From NCBI GenBank assembly GCA_003551215.1, contig PUMD01000083.1:1-38646 (forward strand): a stretch of 38,646 nt of DNA, written 5' to 3'. The notes under the pieces were generated by a model. The model was not told the origin of the DNA. It saw only the letters and a list, made by a program, of their open reading frames with translations, and did not search any database. Position numbers and translations under genes: made by a program. Source of the DNA: Clostridia bacterium (GTDB taxonomy: Bacteria; Bacillota; Sulfobacillia; SLMV01). Positions 24,496-33,263 of this stretch are shown here, piece after piece. Within the stretch, counting starts at the first letter, position 1; each line of letters opens with the position of its first letter.

Positions 24496-26085
24496 ATGAA
24501 TCAGAACAAGCAACAACCGACGGCGCTGATCAGCTGCTTTGACAAGACCGGATTAGAGCAACTGGGCAAAAAGCTGACGGAAGCAGGTTGGCGCATAATC
24601 TCAACTGGAGGCACGGCTGCCCGACTGCAGGAGGCGGGAATCGATGTGATTCCGGTAGAAGATGTAACAGGACATCCCTCCATGTTTGGCGGACGGATAA
24701 AGACCCTTCACCCGGCGGTGCATGCGGGCATTTTGGCGCGCAGGAAGAACCCAGATGATATCAGGCAGCTCAGAGAACGTGGTTACAACCTGCTGGATAT
24801 GGTGGTGGTCAACCTCTATCCCTTCGAGCAGGTGGCCAAAAAGGGAGCCGTTGAGTCTGAGGTATTGGAGAATATCGATATCGGTGGGCCGACGCTTCTG
24901 CGTGCTGCGGCTAAAAACTACCGTTCGGTGATCTGCCTCAGTGATCCCCGAGAGTACGATGAGGTCGTTTTGGCCCTGACCTCCGGCGACGGCGTAGACC
25001 CCGACTGGCGCAGGCGCCTGGCAGCCCGCGCTTTTGGTCACGTATCCCGCTATGATTCTCTCATAGCCGGATATCTTGGGGCCGAGGATGGGGGACTTCT
25101 GGCTTTCCCTGACGAACTGACACTGCCTCTCGAGCGGGAGATGGATCTTCGTTACGGCGAAAACCCCCATCAGAGTGCGGCCTTTTACTCACTGCCATCC
25201 CCACCTGCACATTCGCTGGTCAGAGCTGAGCATGTAAGTGGTCCGGATCTGTCGTACAATAATCTTGCCGACGCAGATGCGGCAGTGAATGCGGTGTGTG
25301 AGTTCAACCGGCCGGCAGTCTGCGCCCTGAAGCATGCCAACCCGTGCGGCCTGGCGGTGGCTGATCAGCTGCCCACTGCTTTCAGTCTGGCTTACCAGGG
25401 CGATCCGGTTTCCATCTTCGGTGGAGTTGTGGCGGTCAACCGGACCGTGTGCGAGAAGTTCATGCAGTTTATGTCGGATGAGGAGCTATTCCTGGATATG
25501 CTGATCGCTCCCGACTACACCGAAGGGGCGCGGGAGAAACTCAAAAAACGAGGCAAGCTGACCGCACTGCAGCTTCGGGGACTGAACCCTGAGAACAGAG
25601 AGGATACGTCAGGTGAGATTTTGGGCGACAGCATTGACGGCAAGTTCCTGGCCGGAGGCATGCTGCTCAGCTCTGCTGATGATGTGGCCATATCACACAC
25701 AGACTGGACAGTAGCGGGAGAAGTTGAGCCGTCGGCTCAGAGCTGGTCTGACCTCGAGTTTGCCATGAAGGTAGTCAAGCACGTAAAATCCAATTCGGTG
25801 GTTGTGGCCAAAGGTGGGGCCACCCTTGGCGTTGGGGCCGGACAGATGAACCGGGTGGAAGCAGCCCGCCTGGCACTTGACGGTGCTGGCGGCAGGGCTG
25901 AAGAGGCAGTTTTGGCTTCGGATGGTTTTCTGCCTTTCCCCGATGTTGCCAAGCTGGCAGCTGGGGCCGGCATCGCTGCAATCGTGCAGCCCGGCGGCTC
26001 TATTCGCGACGATGAGTCGATTGCCGTTGCCGACGATGCGGGTATGGCAATGATATTTACCGGGCGGAGACATTTCCGTCATTAA
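24496..26085 (+). CDS. purH: Bifunctional AICAR transformylase / IMP cyclohydrolase
   Basis: 529 residues from ATG 24496 (GGAAGGTG upstream); the ATG at 24472 would reach into the purN remnant. N-terminal MGS-like cyclohydrolase: ALISCFDKTGLEQLGKKL, STGGTAARLQEAG, GHPSMFGGRIKTLHPAVHAGIL. C-terminal transformylase: MDLRYGENPHQSAAFY, CALKHANPCGLA, FGGVVAVNR, KHVKSNSVVVAK, GVGAGQMNRVEAARLA, ending QPGGSIRDDESIAVADDAGMAMIFTGRRHFRH. Performs the last two steps to IMP. Intact and of normal length although the gene before it is decayed. It also requires 10-formyl-THF, so folate C1 units are evidently available. Confidence 0.97.
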   Translation: MNQNKQQPTALISCFDKTGLEQLGKKLTEAGWRIISTGGTAARLQEAGIDVIPVEDVTGHPSMFGGRIKTLHPAVHAGILARRKNPDDIRQLRERGYNLLDMVVVNLYPFEQVAKKGAVESEVLENIDIGGPTLLRAAAKNYRSVICLSDPREYDEVVLALTSGDGVDPDWRRRLAARAFGHVSRYDSLIAGYLGAEDGGLLAFPDELTLPLEREMDLRYGENPHQSAAFYSLPSPPAHSLVRAEHVSGPDLSYNNLADADAAVNAVCEFNRPAVCALKHANPCGLAVADQLPTAFSLAYQGDPVSIFGGVVAVNRTVCEKFMQFMSDEELFLDMLIAPDYTEGAREKLKKRGKLTALQLRGLNPENREDTSGEILGDSIDGKFLAGGMLLSSADDVAISHTDWTVAGEVEPSAQSWSDLEFAMKVVKHVKSNSVVVAKGGATLGVGAGQMNRVEAARLALDGAGGRAEEAVLASDGFLPFPDVAKLAAGAGIAAIVQPGGSIRDDESIAVADDAGMAMIFTGRRHFRH

Positions 26086-26101
26086 ATAGGGAGGTTAGAG
26101 C

Positions 26102-27370
26102 ATGCGAGTCCTGATTCTGGGTGGTGGGGGGCGTGAGCACACCCTGGTGTGGAAAATTGCTCAGAGTCCCCTGGTCGACCAAGTTTACGCTATGCCTGGC
26201 AATGCTGGCATGGAAGATGCGGCGCAGCTGGTCCCCGGAGATCCGGAGGATTGCCAGCAGGTGGTAGATGCGGCCCGCGATTTGGAAGCATCTTTGGTTG
26301 TTGTCGGGCCGGAAGGTCCCCTGGCTGCCGGCGTGATCGACAGGCTGCAGGCGGAAGGTATTGATGCCTTCGGGCCCCAGCAGGGAGCAGCCCGCATTGA
26401 AAGCAGCAAAGTATTCGCCAAGGACCTGATGAGAAAATACGGGATACCCACAGCTGATTACAGGGTCTTTGATGACCCCGATGCGGCCTGCGAGCACCTG
26501 AGTAAAAGGGAGATGCCGACAGTGGTGAAAGCCGATGGCCTGGCCGCAGGCAAGGGAGCAATCGTTGCGCATGATGAGTCCGAGGCGCGGGAGGCAGTCG
26601 ACGTTTTGATGCGCGAGCGCCGCTTTGGATCCGCCGGCGACCGGGTATTGATAGAGGACTTTCTGCGCGGCGATGAAGTCTCCCTGCTTGCGATTACCGA
26701 TGGCGAGACCACAGTGCCGCTGATACCCGCGCAGGACTACAAGGCAGCATATGACGGAGATGAAGGCCCCAACACAGGAGGCATGGGCGCCCGCTCGCCA
26801 GTTCCCTTTTTCACCGAGCAGCTGGCGGCAGTCGTACAGGAAGAGATACTGGAGGCTACCGTCCGGGCGCTGGCCAACGAAGGTCATAAGTTCTGCGGCG
26901 TCCTGTATGCTGGTCTTATGATCACAGAAAGTGGCCCCAGCGTACTGGAGTTCAACTGCCGGTTTGGCGATCCGGAGGCGCAGGTCATCTTACCGAGAAT
27001 GCGAAGCGATCTGGTCGAGCTGCTGGTGGCAGCATCCGGTGCGGACGGATCTCTGAAGCGTGCCGCTGAGAACCTCCGATGGCGCGAAGAGGCCGCCGTC
27101 TGCGTCGTTGCCGCTTCCGGTGGGTATCCGGTGCAGTACGATAAGGGCAAACGGATAAAAGGCCTTGACCGCATCGAATCGGACGACGATCTGGTGGTGT
27201 TTCACGCCGGAACTGCACGTCAGGAAGGCAACTGGTATACTGACGGCGGTCGGGTTCTCGGCGTCTGCGGTATGGGTGGGGACATCTCCTCTGCCAGGGG
27301 GAGAGCTTACGACGCGATGCAGCAAATTCAGTTCGATAAGATGCATTACCGGACGGATATCGGTTGCTGA
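26102..27370 (+). CDS. purD: GAR synthetase
   Basis: 422 residues, ATG 26102 behind GGGAGG (26089-26094). N-terminal MRVLILGGGGREHTLVWKI, VVVGPEGPLAAGVIDRLQ, then ATP-grasp core VVKADGLAAGKGAIVAHDESEA, EDFLRGDEVSLLAITDGE, QDYKAAYDGDEGPNTGGMGARSP and ESGPSVLEFNCRFGDPEAQVILPRM. It joins phosphoribosylamine and glycine. Final gene of the purine operon, in the same relative place as in the B. subtilis order. Its stop is followed by a strong GC-rich hairpin at 27401. Confidence 0.97.
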   Translation: MRVLILGGGGREHTLVWKIAQSPLVDQVYAMPGNAGMEDAAQLVPGDPEDCQQVVDAARDLEASLVVVGPEGPLAAGVIDRLQAEGIDAFGPQQGAARIESSKVFAKDLMRKYGIPTADYRVFDDPDAACEHLSKREMPTVVKADGLAAGKGAIVAHDESEAREAVDVLMRERRFGSAGDRVLIEDFLRGDEVSLLAITDGETTVPLIPAQDYKAAYDGDEGPNTGGMGARSPVPFFTEQLAAVVQEEILEATVRALANEGHKFCGVLYAGLMITESGPSVLEFNCRFGDPEAQVILPRMRSDLVELLVAASGADGSLKRAAENLRWREEAAVCVVAASGGYPVQYDKGKRIKGLDRIESDDDLVVFHAGTARQEGNWYTDGGRVLGVCGMGGDISSARGRAYDAMQQIQFDKMHYRTDIGC

Positions 27371-27400
27371 CAGAACCTTGCGAGAATTAACCCATAGGGA

Positions 27401-27427
27401 GCGGGCCGGGAAAATGTCCCGGCCCGC
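27401..27427 (+). terminator. Perfect GC-rich hairpin between purD and pcrA (no U tract)
   Basis: GCGGGCCGGGA (27401-27411) pairs perfectly with TCCCGGCCCGC (27417-27427), 11 bp with a 5-base loop. It is followed directly by ACAAAGGAGG, the pcrA ribosome site, not by T residues. It could pause or partially terminate the purine transcript, or stabilise its 3' end. A full intrinsic terminator is not supported. Confidence 0.45.
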
Positions 27428-27445
27428 ACAAAGGAGGCATAAGTT

Positions 27446-29725
27446 TTGGATAGACTGGCGCGGCTGAATCAGGCTCAGAAGCAGGCGGTCACCCACGGGG
27501 AAGGTCCCGCCCTGGTGGTGGCGGGGGCTGGCAGCGGAAAGACCAGAGTGCTGACCTGTCGATTGGCTTACCTCATTGAACATCTAGGCGTAGACCCCTA
27601 CAGCATCCTGGCGATAACCTTCACCAACAAGGCCGCCCGCGAGATGAAGCAACGTTGCCGGAACATGGTTGGTGAGGTTGTCGATTACATGTGGGTAAGC
27701 ACCTTTCACTCCGCCTGTCTACGCATACTGCGCAGCTGTGCCGACCGGGCAGGATACAGCAGGGATTTTGTTGTGTACGGTCGTTCTGATCAGCTGGCTG
27801 TAGTCAAAGATGCCCTTAAACGGCTGCAGCTGGATCCCGAGCAGTTTGACCACAAATCTGTGCTCAACCGCATAAGCCGGGCAAAAAATGATTTGAAGGG
27901 TCCCGGCGACCTGCGCGGCGACCGCAGCGATTTCTACCAGCAGAAGGTGGCAGATGTATACCAGATCTACCAGGAGCAGCTGCGCGAGTACAACGCCATG
28001 GATTTTGGCGACTTGCTCTTGGTGACTTTTGGCATACTTCGTGAATGTGATGATGTCCTGATGCACTACCGCGAGAAATTCAAACACATACTGGTAGACG
28101 AGTATCAGGATACCAACCACGCGCAGTACCGTCTGCTCAAGCTGCTGGCGGAGCCCGAACGGAACGTCTTTGCCGTTGGAGATTCCGATCAGTCCATATA
28201 CAGCTGGCGGGGAGCGGACCTCAGCAATATTCTGGAGTTCGAGGGCGATTATCCTGAGGCTTCGGTATACAAGCTGGAAGAGAACTATCGTTCAACTCAA
28301 CCCATTTTGGACGCTGCCCAGCGGGTTATCAGACGCAATGCCCACAGGCAGCCCAAGCGGCTGTGGACTCAGAAGGAGGGCGGAGAGCCGGTCAGCTATT
28401 TCTGCGCGGCTTCCGGGGAAAAGGAAGCGCGCTTCGTCGTGTCCTACATACAGCAGCTGGTAGACGAAGAAAGTCATCGCTGGGCGGATTTTGCTGTAAT
28501 GTACCGTACCAATGCTCAGTCCCGCCTGTTTGAGGATTGCTGTCGGGCAAATAACGTCCCCTTCAGGATGCTTGGTGACACCAGCTTCTACGACAGGGAA
28601 GAGATCAGGGACTCGCTGGCCATGCTGCGGCTTCTTTGCAATCCTGATGACTGGAAGGCTCTCGAGAGGGTGATTAACAAACCCAGAAGGTCGGTAGGAG
28701 ATGTTACGGTGCAGAGGCTGCGTGATTTCGGTGAATCTGACAGCTTGGACGTGCATCAGGTGCTTGCTTGCGTGGAGGAAGTTCCTCGCCTAAGGAGCCC
28801 GCAGCGGCGGGGAGTTGAAGAGTTCGCCAGGTCCCTCCGCGCGGTTCAGGACCGCCTTGCCGGACTGGAGCCGGCCGATGTCCTGCGGATGATGCTGCAG
28901 GAGACAGGTTATTACGATTATATCGACAACAGAGCACAAACACAGAATGAGGCGCGAGAACGTGAGGCCAACCTCGAGGAGCTGGTTGGTTTTGCCCGCA
29001 GCCTTGTCCGCCGGTTGGACCGCGGTGAGGTGGCCGGCGCGGAGGATATATCCCGTCGGGGAGAAGATGCGCTTCAGGCCTTCGTCCAGGAAGAACAGCT
29101 GCGCAGCGGCAACGATGATCAGGGAGAAGATGCTGCAGGGGTGACTCTGATGACGCTGCACAGCGCAAAGGGTCTGGAATTCCCTGTTGTGTTCATAGTC
29201 GGCATGGAGGAGGGATTGCTGCCTCATTCCCGATCAATTGGCGAGCCGCGGCAGCTGGAGGAGGAGCGCAGGCTCTGCTACGTCGGCATGACCAGAGCAA
29301 AACAGAAGCTGATCCTGTCGTTGGCTGAGGAGCGCATGCTGTACGGAGAATACTCCCGCCGCAAACCCTCTCGCTTTTTGGAGGAAATAGGCACAGAAAA
29401 CATGCAGAGCATGCGCCCAAGTGGGCCGTTCATAAGCCGCTACGGTCAGAAGGTCAGTCGCTCGACAACGTTGAGAGACGCCGCCGCACAAAAAACCGCC
29501 GCCTCTGCTGGTGATGAACAGCCCGATTGGGATGATTACGTCCCCGGAAGCAGGATCAGGCATCGAGTGTGGGGCGAGGGTAGAATCGTCGCCCGGGACC
29601 GAAAGGGAGGAGACCTGGAGCTGAGTCTGTCCTTTCCGCAGAAGGGTATCAAGACGGTGGTTGCTGCGCATGCTCCCATAGAATTGTTAAACGAACCACA
29701 GAATAGGAACGGCGGGCAAGTATAA
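27446..29725 (+). CDS. pcrA: UvrD/PcrA-type DNA helicase
   Basis: 759 residues from TTG 27446, with AAGGAGG at 27431-27437. All SF1A motifs are visible: Q-motif LNQAQKQAVTH, motif I VVAGAGSGKTRVL, Ia ITFTNKAAREMKQR, II ILVDEYQDTNHAQY, III VGDSDQSIYSWRGA, IV LEENYRSTQPIL, V VTLMTLHSAKGLEFPVVFIVGMEEGLLPH, VI EERRLCYVGMTRAKQKLIL. The C-terminus (about 690-755: DYVPGSRIRHRVWGEGRIVARD onward) is the Tudor-like PcrA tail known to contact RNA polymerase. A 3'-5' translocase for repair, replication restart and transcription-coupled processes. Same strand, 75 bases after purD, and followed at 3 bases by the DUF368 gene. Confidence 0.96.
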   Translation: MDRLARLNQAQKQAVTHGEGPALVVAGAGSGKTRVLTCRLAYLIEHLGVDPYSILAITFTNKAAREMKQRCRNMVGEVVDYMWVSTFHSACLRILRSCADRAGYSRDFVVYGRSDQLAVVKDALKRLQLDPEQFDHKSVLNRISRAKNDLKGPGDLRGDRSDFYQQKVADVYQIYQEQLREYNAMDFGDLLLVTFGILRECDDVLMHYREKFKHILVDEYQDTNHAQYRLLKLLAEPERNVFAVGDSDQSIYSWRGADLSNILEFEGDYPEASVYKLEENYRSTQPILDAAQRVIRRNAHRQPKRLWTQKEGGEPVSYFCAASGEKEARFVVSYIQQLVDEESHRWADFAVMYRTNAQSRLFEDCCRANNVPFRMLGDTSFYDREEIRDSLAMLRLLCNPDDWKALERVINKPRRSVGDVTVQRLRDFGESDSLDVHQVLACVEEVPRLRSPQRRGVEEFARSLRAVQDRLAGLEPADVLRMMLQETGYYDYIDNRAQTQNEAREREANLEELVGFARSLVRRLDRGEVAGAEDISRRGEDALQAFVQEEQLRSGNDDQGEDAAGVTLMTLHSAKGLEFPVVFIVGMEEGLLPHSRSIGEPRQLEEERRLCYVGMTRAKQKLILSLAEERMLYGEYSRRKPSRFLEEIGTENMQSMRPSGPFISRYGQKVSRSTTLRDAAAQKTAASAGDEQPDWDDYVPGSRIRHRVWGEGRIVARDRKGGDLELSLSFPQKGIKTVVAAHAPIELLNEPQNRNGGQV

Positions 29726-29728
29726 ATT

Positions 29729-30547
29729 ATGTCCCGGGACATAAGCCAGGGCAGATCCGGAAAATTCATAGTGGGCATATTCATGGGTGTGGCGCTGGTT
29801 GTTCCGGGAGTCAGCGCCGGCACCGTTGCCCTGGTGCTGGGCGTTCACCGCCAGCTGCTGCAGGACATCGTAAAGACCCGTGCCGGTGAGCTGTTCCCTA
29901 TAGGTATCGGTGTCCTGCTGGGGGCCGGGGGAGGGATCAGGGCTGTGTGGTGGGCCCTGGATGCGGCCCCCGAGATTACGCTGGCTTTTTTCATGGGCCT
30001 TTTGGGTGTGGCCATAGGTGATTTCATATGGGTTAACCGTCCGGGCAGGTCTTGTATCATGTGGGTGTTCGTAGGAGTTATGCTTGCTTTGCTTATGGCA
30101 ACTGCCGGGGTTCATGTGGTCAAGGGCCCACCTGGCGGATGGATGACCATGCTTCCGGCAGGGGCAGTAAGCAGTGGGGCAATGCTATTCCCCGGATTGA
30201 GTGGGGGGACCCTGCTGCTTGTCTTTGGTCTGTACGGTGAGGTCATTGGAGCCTTTTCAGTGCTGTACTGGCCGGCTGTGCTGTGGTTTCTGCTGGGAGC
30301 TTGCTTGGGACTTTTTGCTGCTGCTTACATACTTCGGTGGGCTCTATCCCGGTGGGAAAACCAGCTTATCGCACTGCTTACGGGCCTAATGGTTGGTTCA
30401 ATGCGCTCGCTCATTCCGGCAGTCTTAAGCGGCGGTGTCGTCTTAAGCGCGGTGGCCGGAGGAGTGATCGGATGGGCCCTGAGCAGATTCGGGGATGTTT
30501 CTGGGTCCAATAATGATGATGATAGAGAGGCGGTTTTGTCAGAGTGA
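29729..30547 (+). CDS. DUF368 membrane protein (PopT-type polyprenyl-phosphate translocase)
   Basis: 272 residues with about seven to eight hydrophobic segments. The family signature lies at GIFMGVALVVPGVSAGTVALVLGVHR, repeated in degenerate form at GAMLFPGLSGGTLLLVFGLYGEV, suggesting internal duplication. DUF368 proteins (PopT) were recently reported as carriers that recycle undecaprenyl phosphate across the membrane for cell wall synthesis; applying that role here is by homology. The C-tail (SGSNNDDDREAVLSE) is acidic and cytoplasmic. No good ribosome site precedes ATG 29729, three bases after the pcrA stop, so coupled translation is likely. The stop overlaps the next gene by four bases. 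Confidence 0.85.
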   Translation: MSRDISQGRSGKFIVGIFMGVALVVPGVSAGTVALVLGVHRQLLQDIVKTRAGELFPIGIGVLLGAGGGIRAVWWALDAAPEITLAFFMGLLGVAIGDFIWVNRPGRSCIMWVFVGVMLALLMATAGVHVVKGPPGGWMTMLPAGAVSSGAMLFPGLSGGTLLLVFGLYGEVIGAFSVLYWPAVLWFLLGACLGLFAAAYILRWALSRWENQLIALLTGLMVGSMRSLIPAVLSGGVVLSAVAGGVIGWALSRFGDVSGSNNDDDREAVLSE

Positions 30548-32154
30548 ACATTCGCACTGCAATAATAGGTGGTTTTTTGGTTTCTGTCCTGCTGGTGGCA
30601 ACCTTGGGCTGTGAAATGGTACAGGGTCCACCCGAGGAAGTTCCTCAACCGGAGGAACGTGATCTCCGTCTGCTGGTCAGCTGGAATGCCCCTATGGTGA
30701 TAAGTCCCTTGATCAACTGGCCCGATAGTTTATCGAATCCCGCAGTTTCGCTGGTATACGGTTCGCTATTTTTTGCAGCAGAAGATGGGCAGATGCGCCC
30801 TTACCTGGCTGATGAACTGACAGTTGAAGGGGACAGTAAATTGGTGCTTAACCTGCGCGAGGATCTTGTGTGGCATGACGGCGAGCCGGTCACTGCTTCT
30901 GATCTGCAATTCACCCTCGAGATCATGCTTCACCCGGATTTTGACGGGGGAGCATCAGACGAGTTTGACTTCATAGCCGGGGCGCGGCAGTACCGTCAGG
31001 GGGAAAGCGACGATATTTCGGGCCTTTTGGTGCAGAACGAACACAGCCTCCACATGCAGCTGGAGGTGGAAACTCCTTTGAGCCCCTGGAGCCTTGCTTC
31101 GCTATCACCAGTTCCGGCGCACAAGATGAGAGACATCCCCATCGGGCAGCTGCCGGAGTATCTGCGCAGCGAGCGACCTGTGGGTGCAGGTCCGTACGTC
31201 TGTGAACAGATGCAGCAGACTGCTGAGGGGATAAGGTTTGAGCTTGGCAGGCATGAGAAGTTCTTTTATCCTGATGAGGGTATATCCCGGGTGCATATAG
31301 AGTTGACCGGCAGCGCTGAAACTGAGCAGTGGCACCAGCATTACGACGGGTTATACGTACCAGCAGATGAGGTCTTCGACCGGGATGAACCGGAGGGCTT
31401 TGACTCCCACTACACAATGCCTGCAGGGTACGAATACCTGGGCATGAACCACCGCCGGGAGTTTTTCGAAACACCCGAGGCAAGACGGGCGGTAAAGCTG
31501 GCTGTCGATGAGCGGCAGGTAATTGAACATGTCTTTGGCGAAGCGGGAGAAGTGGTGACTTTTCTTACCGATCCCAGCCAGTCTCTTGAGGAATCCGAAA
31601 CGCTGTACGATCTTCCCGAGGCGGAGAGGTTGCTTGATGAGCTGGGATTTTTGCCAGGTGATGATAACTGGCGGAGGACAGAGGAGGAAGTCCCCATAGA
31701 GCTGTACCTGGCCTATCCATCCGGAGACGAACTGCGGCAAAAAGCTGCTGAGATACTCACCAAGCAGCTGGCCGAGGTGGGATTACGAGTGATCCCGGCG
31801 CCGGTTCATAGGGATATGCTGCTTTTCAACATCTATTCCCGCCGGGTATTCGACATGTACCTGCTGGCTGAACGCTGGCACCGAAGCACTTCATATTCAT
31901 ACTGGCAGAGCGACAACCAATGGGGCTATCAGGGCCCAGGCCGCAGACCGTCAGATAAGGATATAGTGAGTCGTTTCTGGGACGATGGCCCGTCAGACCA
32001 TCTACCCTGGGAGGAGGAATTGGCAGCTGATGCGCCGGTGGTAGTTCTTGGTGTCAGGCGGGGAAAACTGGTCGTATCCGACCAGCTGCGGGGCGTGATT
32101 CCGTGGCAGTGGCCTGCCCTCGGGGACATTTTCACGTGGAATTGGTCTGACTAG
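30544..32154 (+). CDS. Peptide/oligopeptide-binding lipoprotein (SBP_bac_5 family)
   Basis: 536 residues from GTG 30544. The N-terminus is a lipoprotein signal: positive MNIR, hydrophobic core, and VATLGC with Cys23 (a slightly atypical lipobox, Thr at -3), then an acidic/Pro linker. The body fits family 5 solute-binding proteins: PAVSLVYGSLFFAAEDGQMRPYLAD, LNLREDLVWHDGEPVTASDLQFTLEIML, PVGAGPYV, RRAVKLAVDERQVIEHVFGEAG, and a C-terminal DIFTWNW. It should capture peptides or similar ligands for an ABC importer. It lies 116 bases before oppD, but oppDF have their own promoter and no permease gene is present. Confidence 0.88.
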   Translation: MNIRTAIIGGFLVSVLLVATLGCEMVQGPPEEVPQPEERDLRLLVSWNAPMVISPLINWPDSLSNPAVSLVYGSLFFAAEDGQMRPYLADELTVEGDSKLVLNLREDLVWHDGEPVTASDLQFTLEIMLHPDFDGGASDEFDFIAGARQYRQGESDDISGLLVQNEHSLHMQLEVETPLSPWSLASLSPVPAHKMRDIPIGQLPEYLRSERPVGAGPYVCEQMQQTAEGIRFELGRHEKFFYPDEGISRVHIELTGSAETEQWHQHYDGLYVPADEVFDRDEPEGFDSHYTMPAGYEYLGMNHRREFFETPEARRAVKLAVDERQVIEHVFGEAGEVVTFLTDPSQSLEESETLYDLPEAERLLDELGFLPGDDNWRRTEEEVPIELYLAYPSGDELRQKAAEILTKQLAEVGLRVIPAPVHRDMLLFNIYSRRVFDMYLLAERWHRSTSYSYWQSDNQWGYQGPGRRPSDKDIVSRFWDDGPSDHLPWEEELAADAPVVVLGVRRGKLVVSDQLRGVIPWQWPALGDIFTWNWSD

Positions 32155-32183
32155 CAGGATTCTGGGTTTTGAGAAACAAAGTA

Positions 32184-32192
32184 TGATATAAT
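32184..32192 (+). promoter_or_regulatory. Extended -10 promoter for oppDF
   Basis: TGATATAAT at 32184-32192 is an extended -10 (TGN-TATAAT). The TTGAGA at 32169 is only 12 bases upstream of TATAAT and is not a usable -35, so recognition would rely on the extended motif. It separates oppDF transcription from the binding-protein gene. Confidence 0.5.
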
Positions 32193-32270
32193 GGCGTTGC
32201 ATGATGGTATGAATGAGCGTCATTAAAATACATGTATATCAAGTTTAATGATTCAGAACGGGGTGATTGT

Positions 32271-33263
32271 GTGCCTGAAGCCTTAGTGGAGGTTGAAGAT
32301 TTACGGACGCATTTTTTCACCGAAGATGGCAGAGTCCCGGCTGTGGATGGTGTATCATTCCAGATTAACCGGGGAGAAACGCTCGGAGTAGTCGGTGAAA
32401 GTGGATGCGGAAAGAGTGTAACTGCCCTGTCAATCATGCGGCTTATCCCCGACCCCCCGGGGAGGATACTGGAAGGGTCCAGCATAGAGTTTGAAGGGGA
32501 GCAGCTGCTGACCCTGAGGGAATCGCAGATGCGGAAAATACGAGGAAACGACATTTCGATGATCTTTCAGGAACCCATGACTTCGCTAAACCCGGTGTAC
32601 ACCGTCGGTGATCAGATCATGGAGGCCATCATCCTGCACCAGGGAGTGTCTGAGCGCAAGGCCCGTGAACAGGCCATCGAGATGATGCGCCTGGTGGGAA
32701 TCTCCGCTCCTGAGCAGCGCGTTGATGAGTACCCTCACCAGCTGTCCGGAGGTATGAGGCAGCGAGTGATGATCGCGATGGCGCTTTCGTGCAACCCCAA
32801 GATGCTGATTGCGGATGAGCCGACCACTGCGCTGGATGTTACCATTCAGGCGCAGATCCTGGAGCTGATGAAGGAGCTGCGCGATGAGGTTGGCATGGCT
32901 ATAATGCTCATCACCCACGACCTGGGGGTTATCGCCGAGATGGCCGAGCGGGTTGTAGTTATGTATGCTGGTAAGATCGTGGAGGAAGCAGATGTCTACG
33001 ACCTGTTTGGAGAGCCGCTTCATCCTTACACCAGGGGATTGATAGCCTCCATTCCGCGGCTGGATGCCGCTGAGAGTCAGCGGCTGCACGTGATCGAGGG
33101 AGTCGTGCCCAGCCCGCAGAATATGCCGGATGGCTGTTCATTCCACCCCAGATGCGAAGATGCAATGGATATCTGTCGTCAAAAGGAGCCAGAATATCGA
33201 GAGTTGGACGGGCGGCAGGTCGCCTGCTGGCTTCACGACAAGAGCCGAACGGGGGTGGCGTAA
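32271..33263 (+). CDS. oppD: Oligopeptide/dipeptide ABC transporter ATPase OppD/DppD
   Basis: 330 residues from GTG 32271, behind GGGGTGAT; ATG 32232 is an in-frame alternative with no ribosome site. Motifs: [18 protein letters not shown] start, Walker [12 protein letters not shown]-loop [12 protein letters not shown], signature [16 protein letters not shown], Walker [14 protein letters not shown], switch ITHDLGV, and the C-terminal oligopeptide-transporter domain with [17 protein letters not shown], whose Cys residues in OppD/DppD relatives can bind a [4Fe-4S] cluster. Energises peptide uptake with OppF. The usual OppB/OppC permease genes are absent. Confidence 0.95.
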   Translation: MPEALVEVEDLRTHFFTEDGRVPAVDGVSFQINRGETLGVVGESGCGKSVTALSIMRLIPDPPGRILEGSSIEFEGEQLLTLRESQMRKIRGNDISMIFQEPMTSLNPVYTVGDQIMEAIILHQGVSERKAREQAIEMMRLVGISAPEQRVDEYPHQLSGGMRQRVMIAMALSCNPKMLIADEPTTALDVTIQAQILELMKELRDEVGMAIMLITHDLGVIAEMAERVVVMYAGKIVEEADVYDLFGEPLHPYTRGLIASIPRLDAAESQRLHVIEGVVPSPQNMPDGCSFHPRCEDAMDICRQKEPEYRELDGRQVACWLHDKSRTGVA

